This document shows, piece after piece, positions 1 to 11,246 of a stretch of DNA of 64,000 bases. The stretch's first letter is position 1. Every line of letters starts with the position of its first letter. Under the pieces are notes generated by a model that searched no databases, was not told the origin of the DNA, and saw only the letters and a list, made by a program, of their open reading frames with translations. Both the position numbers and the translations under genes were made by a program. Source of the DNA: Cystobasidiopsis lactophilus (lineage: Eukaryota; Basidiomycota; Agaricostilbomycetes; Agaricostilbales; Chionosphaeraceae); contig BCIO01000004.1 in NCBI GenBank assembly GCA_001599975.1, positions 2,763,328-2,827,327 on the forward strand, given 5' to 3'.

Positions 1-327
1 GGGCAACGCCTCTCAACGGGGTATACAGCACGGCACGCTCATGCCGAAATGCGGGACACAAGAGGCAAGCACAGGGCATAAAGCAGTGAACGAAAGCCTG
101 GCACAAATAGACCACAGGGAAGGACGAGAACAAAAGTCAAATCGCCGGCCGCACAAGCGAGCGCAGGATTTTGCCACTCGCGGCGACTGGGCTCAATACC
201 AATCCCAGACGAAGGAAAAGCACGCGAGGCGATATGTGGAAGTCTTTCAATTGGCATTGCGCCGATCTAAATTGGCAAATCTTGGGCGCCGTGCCACGAC
301 CCAGTGGCAAACGGCAAGGCGATCGCC
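1..327. other. Left edge, no gene recognised
   Basis: This stretch lies downstream of the 3' end of the minus-strand reductase gene. Short open frames exist on both strands, but none shows a domain, signal peptide or credible splice pattern. It may hold the 3' UTR of the reductase and part of a neighbour outside the window. Confidence 0.4.
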
Positions 328-2131
328 CTAAGCGGGAGGTGGCAAGCACTTGTTCTTCTCCGCTTCCTTGAACATGGCGATGTGCGTCTCGGTAGAGTCG
401 CAGTAACCAAAGAAGCCATAGTCTCGGCACTTCGTCCTGATGCCCAGAGTGAGAAGGGCCTCTGACGAATCTTTCGCAGACAAAGCCTTACATCGACATG
501 CTGGAAAGAGCATCTTAATAAGGGCTCCTGTTTAGACAAAAGTCAAGGGGGGCCACTCACTTGCCTGCGGAGAGGAGACAGGCCGTCAGACAAGACCCCG
601 CCACGACAAAGATTAAAACAAGCTTACAATCCCACTGGATCCCAAACAAGAAGTCCAACAAGGGCCACCAGGTCTTTTCAAAGACGGCGGGCTGGAGGTC
701 ATGCTTCTTCTGCAGGCGGGCGAATGCCTCTTTGACCTTGGGCTGGGCAGCCCAGTTGGCCATGACGATGCGATTCTTGAGCTTGGCCGGGAGACCGTCG
801 CGAGGAGATGGCACTCTGGTGTCCATCTCGGCCTCGTTGGGCTCGTCACCAGTGAGCTTCTTGACCTTGACGCCATAGTATTGAGCCAGCAGCTGGAAAC
901 CTCGGCTCCAGGTGTACACATCGCCTGCTCATCCCATAGTCATTATTGAGATCAGACTGGCATAACGTGAACCGACTCGCCATTCTGAATGTTGAAGTCC
1001 TGGTTATGGCACCTGGGACATCGGGTCAGCGGGCGGACCTGCCACCGAGAGGGAAGTAGACCCACTCCTTGTGCAGAAGCGAGTACTCCTCGAAGCAAGC
1101 ATTCAATGGCGCATAGGACTGGTCGCAGTACGAGATGTAATTGGTCTGGCAGGCAAGGTCAAACAAAGCCCGACATGACGCCGAGATGCATTCACATACA
1201 TAGGTTCCAGGGAACTCGACCTCTGTCTCGCCCATTTCCTTGCAGAGAGCAAGATACAAGGCGTAGGCCATGGCGGCGTTCAAAGCGTTCACTTCTTTTG
1301 GCGCACCAACGATGAAGGACGGGCGAACGACGGTCCAGGCGAATCCGAGCTTCTTGGCTTGAGCCTTGAGCTCTGCCTCCTGGGCGTAGTAGAAGTTCGC
1401 CTCGTAATCAGGGGCCGGGTCGCCTTCAGTGCCGGGAGAGAGGATTGGTCCCAAGTGGAAGCCATCTGCGCGCCAGATCAGATTCGCCTGGTCTTGTCAA
1501 TGGCGAGGCAAGCTTACAGTTTTTGGTGCCAGTCTGCAAGCAGACACCCTTGAGCTTGCTACCAGACTTTGCGGCAGCCTCGATGGTCGCTTGAAGCATG
1601 TAAGTGTTGTTGGCCACCAGGGAGTCGGTGGCGGACCAAAGCGAGTTGGCTGTCGCTGTGGACGAGACTGACGAGTCGGTATAGCTGTTCCACGCTTGCT
1701 CAGTGCTCGCTCTGTGGCGCTCGATCAGAAGAACCACTCACGCAAAGTGGAAAATGTAGTCCACAACAATGCCGCGCTTCTTGAACTCGGCCGCCAATTC
1801 GTCACTCGAAGAGTTAAGCAGGTCGAGCGCGCTGGAACAGCATTCAGTCTGTGCGTTTGCTGCTCGAGTCCGATCGCGCTTACTGATGCTCGGCGCCGGG
1901 AGTAGCCTTGGCTGGAGGGCGACGGCTCACCGCGAACACTTTTGCCCACCTGCCAGTGCCAGCGCCAGCGCCACCATGCATATGCGACGCCAGCCACTCG
2001 GTCATGGCGTTGCCGCTGATGCCATTGGCGCCAGTGACGAGAGCCGTCAAGCCGGTCACATTGTCGGGGTAGGTGGGAATGCCCTTCAAAAGGCCCTCGG
2101 AAGTGACGGTGGTCAATGCAGGCGACGACAT
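328..2131 (-). CDS. PRISE-family (progesterone 5-beta-reductase / iridoid synthase-like) NAD(P)H reductase
   Basis: This is an atypical short-chain dehydrogenase that would reduce the double bond of an enone or a related carbonyl substrate with NAD(P)H. The start at 2131 begins MSSPALTTV and is followed by the Rossmann motif ALVTGANGISGNAM. Both PRISE catalytic signatures are present: LQTGTK, with the lysine, near 1530, and NFYYAQE, with the tyrosine, near 1400. The exon ending LQTGTKN joins cleanly to GFHLGPILSPG. VDYIFHFA, VVRPSFIVG and the C-terminal WWPLLDFLFG and GFFGYCDSTETHIAMFKEAEK segments are typical of the family. About five introns are present. The last one (about 505-640) is ambiguous and may contain a tiny extra exon. 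The gene is divergent from the CoA-transferase with about 210 bp between starts. The family call is strong; the substrate is unknown. Confidence 0.85.
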
Positions 2132-2341
2132 GAGGTGCTGGCAACAACAAGCCAAGAAGTTCACATCTAGAGCAGCCAGATTGAAGGGGGTGGGGTCCGA
2201 GGCTTGCGGAGACGGCGACTGCGGGATGGGCGAGCTGCCAAAGAGGGCGGCTTTAGGCTGGCGGGGGNAATTGGGAGGCGGCGGCGGCGGCAGACAACCT
2301 GCCCACCCACAGCAAGAAGCGAGCAAGACTCTGCAACCACC
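2132..2341. promoter_or_regulatory. Bidirectional promoter between reductase and CoA-transferase
   Basis: About 210 bp separate two divergent start codons, so both genes probably share control elements. The stretch contains a GGC-repeat tract (about 2277-2291) and one undetermined base, n, at 2268 beside a G-run. No single operator could be assigned. Confidence 0.5.
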
Positions 2342-4396
2342 ATGGCGCCTTACTCCTTAAACGCTGGGGCCCAGCAACTGCTCGACGACTTGCTCGCCAA
2401 CCCGGCCCTGCCCTTCAACGCGTTGGTCCGCGAGCCGGCGCATAGGGCCAAAATCACTGGCGATGGTCCAGAGCCGCTCATTCCCAGCCCCTTTAAAGCC
2501 ACCGAAGCCATCGCCGCCATTAAGGGCCTCGAAGGCACAGTGGCGTCGGCACTTTCTCAATTGCGGTTCTCTGAGCCAGCGGAAGCCTCCTTGGACATCT
2601 ACCACGCCGTCATCTCCCTCTTTGTTCACAATGTGTCAGAAGTCCAAGGACTTGGCCTGTTCAAGTGGGGAGACCCGAACGCAGGGTCGGCTGCCGTCTT
2701 GACAAGAGGTGCGCTTTTGCTCGACTGATGTGAACCTGTTCCTACGCTGATGAGAGCAAGTGCAGCCGATCTGCATCAGAACTTTACCAATGCCTATCGA
2801 CACGCCGTCAGCGGAATGTATTGGACCAAAGACGAAAGGGTCTTCCACTTGCACGGCAGGTGCGTCCGCACAAGCGTTCTGCTTCGTGCACTGTACCAGC
2901 CACTTAACCATCAGAACGTGTCAGCCTCAACGCCACGCATACTCTTAAAGCGATCGGCCTGGAGCCGCTCATTGAAGGCCTCGCCGAAGCGGACGCCATC
3001 AAGCTGATCCAATCCCGCGCAATCCAGTTCACGGCCGACGAGCTACAACAGAAAGCAGAAGATACATTCCAAGCTGGCCAGATAGTGTTGAAACCTGAAG
3101 AGTTCCTCGCCACACCGCACGTCAGTTGGGTTCGTCTTGCCACCTGAAGTTGTGTATTGATGCATGGAGCAGGGCCAGCACATTTCAAAGCAACCACTCT
3201 TCGAAAGTGAAACTCTAGAGACGAACTCTCCCCCTCTTCGTTTCAGCCCTGAAGGCAAAAGCATCCTGAGTGGCATCAAGGTGCTCGACTTGACCCGTGC
3301 CATTGCTGTATGTCCGCACTCCCACTCGAGGCGCGCCCTGCCCTCGGTCAGCTTATTTTGATTTCTTTGAACATTCCAGGGGCCCATGTTGACCCGAATT
3401 TTGGCGGAATACGGCGCCGACGTCCTGCACATTTCGCACAACGCGACCTTGCCAGAGGTCCCTTTCTTGCCGCTATACTACAACGTGGGCAAGCACACTA
3501 CAGAGCTCAACCTTAAAAACGCCGAGGACCGCGTCGTCTTTGAACGCCTGCTCGACGAAGCGGACGTCATTGTGGACGGCTTTCGGCCTGGTGCGCTCGA
3601 AAAGCTCGGCTATGGCAAGGATGCCTTGGTCCAGCGTCGGAAAGGCAGCAAAGGCTTTGTTTATGTTGCAGAGAACTGCTACGGGTGGGGTGGGCCGTGG
3701 AGCCACCGCAGCGGGTGGCAACAAATCGCCGACTCGGCTTCTGGCATGGACTGGTGCGGACCTTCAGCTGTTCTTTCCGTTTCACTCCCTTATATCGCTT
3801 GGACGGCAGGGCAACGGGTCGTGCGCTGGGCAAGGACTTCCCGATTTATCCGCCGTTCGGTGCGTGCAGCTTTTCCTTCGACAAACAGCTGTTGTTCCTG
3901 ACTTTTATTCGCTCTTCAGCTATGGCCGACTATGGGTATGTGCACAACTTCTCTTCCTATGGCTATCCTCTGGCTCATTTACAGCAGATGCGGAGCTGTC
4001 GGGGCGGTGGGAACCCTCAACGCTTTGGTCGATCGGGCCACCAAAGGAGGCAGCTACTTCGTCACCACGTCGCTGCTACAATTCGACTATTGGCTGATGA
4101 ACCTGGGCCAGTACCCTGAAAATGTGTTCGCCCACAGTCGCGCTGAGCTGATCAAGGTTTTGGACGGCGTTTCCATCAATGTCAACACGCCCGGCATGTC
4201 CGTCTTCGCCTTGGTCACCGACTTGCTCAAGCGCATGCACCCACGCGTCTTCGACAAATCTCACTTCTACACGTGTTATGTCGAAGCGCTCAAAGCGTCC
4301 ATTGTGACCGACAGCCCTTGTGTTCAGGCCAAGTTCAAGAGCGGCTGGCTGAACGGCTCTCGCTTGGACGGCGCCGATCCTCCAGCTTGGCGGTGA
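2342..4396 (+). CDS. CaiB/BaiF family (class III) CoA-transferase
   Basis: The product would move CoA between acyl groups and so activate or exchange a carboxylic acid. The start at 2342 (MAPYSLNAGAQ) sits in a CACCATGG context. Recognisable blocks, in order, are ILSGIKVLDLTRAIAGPM, GADVLHIS, LNLKNAEDRVVFERLL with DVIVDGFRPGALEKLGYGKD, FVYVAENCYGWGGPW, GRALGKDFPIYPPF, GAVGTLNALVDRATKGGSY and DYWLMNLGQYPE. It has the long N-terminal extension (more than 200 residues before the CaiB core) seen in fungal members, giving about 560-600 residues. Roughly seven introns are needed; those around 3770-4000 are the least certain. It ends at TGA 4394-4396. The catalytic aspartate was not pinned by eye. 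The context suggests a catabolic or tailoring role with the neighbouring BVMO, reductase and hydrolase. Confidence 0.85.
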
Positions 4397-4710
4397 ATGA
4401 TGTGGAGCCCATGGGTGATGCTCTGCAGAGCTTTAGCTGGGGGACATGCCCCGCTCTGGGTGGCAAAAGTGCCGTGCATCAAGCTACTCGAGCTACTCGA
4501 CCTTCTCTAGCTCTCATATCGGCACGCACTCTTAGCTTTCTCTTTAGTGTCCTTATGAGCATGCTAGCTCGCTCGCCCGCCATGACCAGCCACAGTATGT
4601 TGGGCACCACCTTCGGGCCATCAGAGCCCCCGCCGAATTCTGTGCGGCGGCAAAACCGAAGTTGGACTCCATCTCGACGCTGACGCCCATTGCGTCGAGA
4701 GCCTCTGTAG
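4397..4710. other. Intergenic, CoA-transferase to C2H2 regulator
   Basis: About 310 bp hold the 3' flank of the CoA-transferase and the promoter of the regulator gene. A near-perfect CTACTCGAG repeat lies near 4484-4500. No coding signal was seen. Confidence 0.4.
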
Positions 4711-7700
4711 ATGGAAGTCACGGATGCCACCCCAGCAGCGGCTCCAGCGCCGCCGCCCAGCCGCAAAAAGAATTTTGTTTGCTCGGTGTGCTCCGGGAGC
4801 TTTTCGCGGAAGGAGCACCTCGTCCGTCATCAGTGAGTGCCCAGTGCCCCTCTGATACATTTTCTGAGACCAAATGACAGCACCACCAAGCACGAGGTGA
4901 GCTTTCGCGGTGACAGCAGACGTGCTCCTCAAGGCTGCGGGCTGACTTCGGCGAATCCAGTTGTCGCCCTCGTACCCTTGCCCTACGTGCAACAGGAGCT
5001 TTACGAGGTCCGACAGTACGTTTTCTGCATGTATATTAAGGCGTCATACTAATCTGCGCGAGCAGTTCTGAAGCGGCATCTCCGCACTCATCAACCCAGA
5101 CCAGCTGGCGGTCGCCGCAGCCAGAGCACGTCGACTGCCGCTTCCCCTTCCTCACCGGCGGACCAAACTTCTCTGCCGATTTCGACTGACGAAAGTCTGG
5201 CGGCTGGTGTGCTTTCCGGCGCGGGTGTGGCCCCGTTTCCGGGAGCCCCAGGTCCCTTTGCACCTGGGACCTCCGCAAACGCCACCTACACTGGCAACTC
5301 TTTGATGGCTATCGGAGAAGGGGAGGGACCGTCTTCCGGCATGCTGGATGGCTTTCAGCATTTTGCGCCCGACCACGCCACGAACGAAGACTTCCTCTTT
5401 CCATCGGTGGACCCATTCGGCGATGTAGACCTGCCAGCTGGCATGATGACCCCGTTCTATGACTTGTTCCAGGCACCAGCTCTGGGGCGACCCGTTTGGG
5501 ATGAGCTCATGCTTCGTACGTTGTGCATTTTTGCCGCTCCGGACGCGCGCGTTCAACTGTAGCGCAGAGCTGGAGCCACTGGCGGCCTCCGAGCCGACGT
5601 CCGAGCTCAGCCATTCTGAAACCACTGCCTCGACGTCAACAGCACCATTTCCGGCCGTCGATCAAGTGGTGTCGCCAGTGAACGCCCGGGAGACAGCTTC
5701 TGTACAGTCCGGATCCAGAGAACCCAATTCGCCGCCGCCCTTTGCCGCGCAAGTGCCATCAAGAGGTGAAACTGCTGTTTCCGAAGTGCCGTGGTCTCCT
5801 TGGTTTTCTGACAATGGAGGGAGGGATGGGGCGGCTCCCAGCTCTCAACAACTCACGGCAGCGCAGTTCCAACGTGGCGTATACCACTTATGCCAGCCTG
5901 CCATGGCCACTCCTGGCATGCGCCTCGAGGACTTCGTTGACTTCCCAACTGTCGGTGAACTCAACCAATTCCTGGCTTCTTTCTTCAACCGGTTCATCAC
6001 CATCTATCCGTTTCTGCACCGCGGCACCTTTGATGCTCAAAAGTGTCCCTGGGGGTTGCTCCTCGCTATGGCCGCGTACGGCGCAAGATACGAGAAAAGC
6101 CCGCATCAATTCGCCAAAAAGTCTCAAGCCTTAATGAAGACGGCCAAGAGAGTCCTGGATTCTGCAGTAAATAAATCGCGTTGTCTTTTTGAGAACCGTT
6201 CCTTAACCTTCGGCTCGGTATTTTAAGGCTCAAGAGCAAAGCGAGCTGCTCTCGTCAGTCTGGTGGAATCAAGCCTACCACTTGGTCGATCTGTACGTGA
6301 ACGCCGGGGTACATACTGATCTCATGTGCTCATCTGCATCCTCAGCGCTGGCCTTTCACTCTCTCCTATTAGATCTGGAACCAGCCAGATTGGCGAGCGT
6401 CGTGCTGTTTTGGTGAGCCAACTATTGGTGAGTGTGCTGCTCAACGACTCACCATCTGACTCGTAGATATGCCAACGTCAACATTGGCTATCTGATGAGA
6501 GCGTCGATCTCGAGGTCGAGAACAGCCTTCCCCTCCGAGAGCAGTGGCTGCGCTGGGTTGCGCGCGAGGAGAAGAAGCGCCTGGGATTGTGCATCTTTGT
6601 GCGTTAATCACGACGTCTCTTTCATCCTGATCCGTCTTGGCTTATTGTTGCCAAACCTTAGGCTGTCGAGGCCAACGCGTGTCTCGTTTGGGGCTCTTCA
6701 ACCAGCGAGCTTTGGAACGAGGTGGCCACTGCCCGCGCACCCTGCAGCCCCGAACTGTGGCAAGCGATGGATGAGCACAGCTGGGCTGCCGAGCTGGCCT
6801 CCACTTCGCGTCCACAGCAGTTGCGTTTCGATGGCCTTTTCCGGCTGGCTTGCGATAACTCCACCCAAGCCGAGATGATTCCAGAGTTCAACAACCAGTG
6901 AGTGCTTTGCCTCCTGCGAGGTGCACTTCAAGCTGAGCCTGCAACTGCTTTTAGTTTCACGCTCTTGATGTTGCTCTGGGTAGGTTGTTCCTGGCTCTTT
7001 GGTACTCGCCTTCGCTAATGACTTTTGTAGTTTGTTCATGTGTACACTGTGAGACAATTGATCGTTTTCTATGGAGGCTCCTTACCCTGTTCTGCTCGAA
7101 CAGGCGAAGACCAAATTGACGACCGCCATGACCAAGTTCCTCTTCGATCCCTTCGCTTCCAAGCCCCATTTGCAGGTCTATTTCTTCACATGATCTTCTT
7201 CTCCTTAGACGTTTGCCCCAGGTCCGGCAGCCAGTTTTCGCGCGAACAAGCTGCGTCTCTGAGAAATGTCCGGGCCTGCTGTAAGTGTCATTTGTGCAGT
7301 TGGCTTGAGTGGCTCTGATCAACAATGAATGAGCAGTGGAGAGAATGTGAGTGTCCAGACATCAGGAGGACACCACAAGGCCTACTGATCTTCCATGCCA
7401 GCGCCAATGCCCGAGTAGGGTCTCACGCTGGCACCTTTCTCGCTCGGCAGACCTCTCTGGTCGGCCTCACCGATCAGTAGGCATTAGAATGGCGCATATC
7501 AATGTGACGTCGATGGCTGAAGTAGCGCCCGCAGTTTGCCCGCGACCTTTTTGCAGTCCTTCGCCAAACAATGCGAGAATGGCTCTACTTGGCCCTGCCC
7601 ACCGATCGTCAAGGAATGGGTCGAGAACGACAAGGGCAGGCGCGCCCGCGAGTCAGTCTACTACGCTGCTCAAACGTATCGACTGTTTGGAGCACACGAG

Positions 7701-8451
7701 GGAGACAAAGACATGCTGAATGGCGAGTCTTCGACTCTATTCCGTTCCAAGTACAGTCGCTTACGTATAACTTCATGTAATATAGAAAGCAATGTGTCCA
7801 GTGCGTGCTTTTCTACGGCGCTTTTTCTCGAGCTAAACGGCGTCGGACGACAGATTGCTTCTCTCTCCTATACGCCGCTCTCAGTATGTCTTTCGAATGT
7901 ATTTACATTTGGTGTGGCTAAGACATGGATTTTGTTTCAGTTCTGGCCTTGTATTGTCGCTTTCAAACGGATCGAAGACCCACACTGGGCGAGCCTCCCA
8001 TCATTTTGAACTTGCTCCACACTCGTCAAGGTACGAATTCAACCGGCAGACTCTGACATGAGCTGATTCTTTTCTCAGATCCAATTATCAACACGTGGAT
8101 TGAAGACGGCACTGGCCTCGCCTCACTTGAAGGCATCGGCTCGCTGAGCTTGCAGACGTCTTTGGAGCGCCTGGCAACTGCCTCACGCATCCTCAAAGTA
8201 TTTAGACAAGCTCTTGGAAGTAACATGCACGCGGAGTGAGTTCTAAGAAATCGAGATTGGTTGGTATCAATTCTCAATCTGAATCCAGACTGTCCCAACA
8301 ATTCCAGCTCGTGCTGGCGCATCTTGAAGTGAGTGTTGTCCCAAAACAAGCAAAAAGTGTCACTCAGCGCTGTGTGGAGCAGCTGGCGTGCGAAAACGAG
8401 ATGAAGAACCAGGGCGCCGGAATGCTGTTGGCTAATCTCCAACGCGCCTGA
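4711..8451 (+). CDS. C2H2 zinc-finger transcription factor with fungal-specific middle homology domain
   Basis: This is a probable nuclear DNA-binding regulator. An in-frame TAG directly precedes the ATG at 4711, which fixes the start. Exon 1 encodes a first finger (FVCSVCSGSFSRKEHLVRH). After an intron a second finger (YPCPTCNRSFTRSD) is completed across another intron by ILKRHLRTH. That intron carries a TACTAAT-like branch site. A long Ser/Thr/Pro-rich linker follows (about residues 75-290). Then comes the fungal trans-acting domain, including FFNRFITIYPFLHRGTF and WGLLLAMAAYGARY, and later WLRWVAREEKKRLGLCIF. The 3' half (6900-8450) is broken into many small exons that I can only partly join. 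The last exon ends LLANLQRA with TGA at 8449-8451. It is a candidate pathway-specific activator for the flanking metabolic genes. Confidence 0.8.
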
Positions 8452-8542
8452 TAGTCGACCGCAGTGAATCAGTCGCTCGGTACACGATTGTCTATACCCA
8501 ATTGCATTGATATCAGAGTCGAGGATTCCCAGTCTAAAATTA

Positions 8543-10866
8543 CTAGGCCAGAATGAAGTCAGCCTCCGACTTGTTAGCCTTCAAGCCCTCCAGCGCGGCA
8601 TCCTGGAAGAACTCTCAGCGAACGCGACGGAGAAAATATGGGGCACATTACCAGTGCTTTGCGGTAGTTGTCGATGCCCTTTTGATACAGGAGCATCTCG
8701 CGGCGCTTGCCCTCGACTGCAGAAGACGGCTGAGCTTGGAGCCAGCGCAAAGGGCAAGAAACACGCACCGTTGCCACCGTTATACCAACTCTTAGTCTTG
8801 CTGAACAGCGTCTTGCTGTCAAAGTCCATGATGTCGTCGCGCCAAGCTTGGGCGGCGGAAGCCGTGGGCTCAATGCTCTTGCGACCTCCCTTCTCCAGCT
8901 CGGTGATGACATCGGCCACCCAGTCGGCCTGGATCTCAACAAACACAGGGCCATTGGTGAAGGCGGTGGGGGCTTGAGGGCCGTAGAGGCAGAAAAGGTT
9001 CGGCCTGCCAGGGATCAAAAGGCCAAGATGGGTGCGAACGCCCTCTTCCCAAGCCGATGTCAAGTCCTCTCCCTTCTTGTCGACAAGCTTTAGGTCGAGC
9101 AATCCACCTGTCATTGTTCAAAACAGTGAGTCAAGTGATGGAGAAGGGCGCGCCCTCCGGCTTCTGGGCACTCCAGCCCCTACAGAACGCTCGGGGACGT
9201 CTGGAGACCCTCCCAGAAGCAGAAAGGACGCGACGAAAGAACGAGTTCTCACCAGTTACCGCGTCGTAGCCGGTCGCCATTGCGAGAGCTTCGAATTCGT
9301 AGACGGTTCCGTCGGCGGTAACCAATCCATTCTTCACAAAATGATCGATTGGCGACTTGTTGACGTCTATGAGCACAACATTGGGGCGGTCCATCATCTC
9401 GTAGTAGTCTTGCTCCTGGCTGAGACGTTTGGTGCCAATGGCATGAGGTTTGATCGTGGGGGCGAGGATTTCGGCCTTGACTGGGTCGGTGATACGCTCG
9501 CGAACCTTGTCGCGCCAGAAGTTGTAGACAATATCGTTCACCTTGTCATTGGTGAGCCAGTCGGACCAGACGCCTTGTCCCAAGTTGAAGCCACCTGCGC
9601 GAAATTCGGAGATCAGCCTCGGTCTCAAGCCCGCCGATCATGACCGACCTCTTGCCCAGAGCTTCTCGAGGTAAGCCTGCTGCTCTTCGGGCGTATTGTC
9701 AAAGCCCATGTTGTACGGTCGGACGTAGGGCAGGCCGGAACGGGTGTTTTTGCAGTGGTTGAACAGGACTGCGAGCAACCCGTTAAATTTTGATCATCTC
9801 GCATAGAGAGAAGCGCTTGCCGTGATAGATACCGTAGTTGACCACTTGTTCCTCCGCGTTGAGCTTGCGCTGGCGCATGGGAATGGAGAAATCTGGGCCG
9901 CCCGTGAACACTGGCCGCCAGCGGCAAGACGTCAACTTACTAGGGGTTCGGACGAAAACGATGAGCTTCTTTGCCTTCTTGGCCCATTCCTGGCCAATTT
10001 GCAAGCCGGTGGCACCGGTGCCGATGATGGCAACTTGCTTGCCCTCGACGTCGACATCTTCCTCAGGCCAGAAGGACGAGTGGTAGTGCGGGCCCTCGTA
10101 CGCGGCAAAGTCCTTGAAAGGAGGAGTGTCTGAAGGGCAGGCATGAGAGAGGCGAAGTTGATCATCAGAGAAAGAGCCCACTTCGGCGCTCGCTTGTGCC
10201 GACGCAGCTGACGAGGTATTTGCATGTCGCGGTCAGGCCAGTGTTGGTGGTGATCTTCCACTTGGAAGTCTTCGTGTCGAATACGGCAGACTCAACATGA
10301 GTGTTGAAGGTGTAGTCCTTCTTGATTTGAAGGATTTTGTCGACATGTTGAAAGTACTTGCGGAGCTCCGCGAAGCCGGGGAAGCGTTCCGACCAAGTCC
10401 AAGTCTGTCGACGGCTTCAGCGCCACATTTGAAAGGCGTGAGGTGCTGACTGACCTCCCAAACTTCGGGAATGGAATAGGAATAGTACGGCATTTCCTAG
10501 AAAGCGCCCGGAGGTCAGCGCCGTGCCCCTGGATCGCTTTGAGACCCAAAGGCAGCTCACTACATCGACTCGCGCGCCAGGATAGCAGTTTGCTCGCCAG
10601 ACACCTGCGATCCCAATTATTCACAAAGGTGTCTTCCGCATTGCGAAAGCGCGACCCACCGCCGATATCATAGCTTCCTTCAATGCCTTTGACTTGAAGA
10701 CCGGTCTTGCGAAGTCGCCAAGTTGCGTAGATGCCAGCGAAACCAGCGCCGATGCTACATGCCGAGGCTGATTCAGTTCGGCAGACCCCAGAAAGGACCA
10801 ATCCGCCTACACCAGGATATCAGTGTCGAGATGCCCAGCAGGCGCGCCATTCTGTGAAACAGCCAT
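8543..10866 (-). CDS. Class B flavin monooxygenase of the Baeyer-Villiger type
   Basis: This FAD/NADPH enzyme would insert oxygen next to a ketone, giving an ester or lactone. The start at 10866 reads MAVSQNGAPAGHLDTDILV. Removing a roughly 55 nt intron joins it to IGAGFAGIYATWRL, restoring the FAD-binding GxGxxG. The Baeyer-Villiger fingerprint appears as YEGPHYHSSFWP, with Y for the usual F, followed by the NADPH motif IIGTGATG. Family blocks FEALAMATGYDAVTG and PNLFCLYGPQAPTAFTNGP are present near the C-terminus, which ends KANKSEADFILA with stop at 8543-8545. Total length is about 600 residues in around eight exons. It converges on the C2H2 regulator with only 91 bp between stops. The first exon is small but well supported by the splice join. 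Confidence 0.87.
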
Positions 10867-11246
10867 CTTGGGCACTTGTTGGTTGGAGTAGTGGGAGTAA
10901 GAGAGCAGGAAGTGAGCCAAACTCCTCGAGGGCGGAAGAACAGCCGTCTCCAGCAAATTGGACAGGCGGCGGGGTAGGACCGGTCACGGGCAGCCAAAGC
11001 GGGCAAGCGGCCAGCCTGCCACAGCTTTCGAAGGGCAAAGAGCCTTCCAAACATGCCGGAGCAAGTGTTAAAAGCAAGGAGACACAGCCAAAGGCAACAG
11101 GACGACGTTCCAAGCTGCATAAGTTTTTCCGCACACCAAAAGTCGCCACCAGGTCACGCGACTTGAAGGCTATTTCCAGGTGCACATCAGGTGAAAGCAT
11201 AAGGAGCAAGATGCATTGCAAAGGATAGCTAAGGCCAAGAGCGTGT
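10867..11246. other. Intergenic, BVMO promoter and hydrolase 3' flank
   Basis: About 380 bp lie between the BVMO start and the hydrolase stop, both on the minus strand. Long overlapping frames on both strands (about 10731-11228) have no domain content. I treat this as promoter and 3' UTR. Confidence 0.4.

Noticed and set aside
2268-2268. Undetermined base n as a biological feature
   Set aside because: It is an assembly ambiguity next to a G-run, not a sequence signal.
10731-11228. 165-codon plus-strand frame over the BVMO 5' end
   Set aside because: It overlaps a well-supported exon on the other strand and has no domain.
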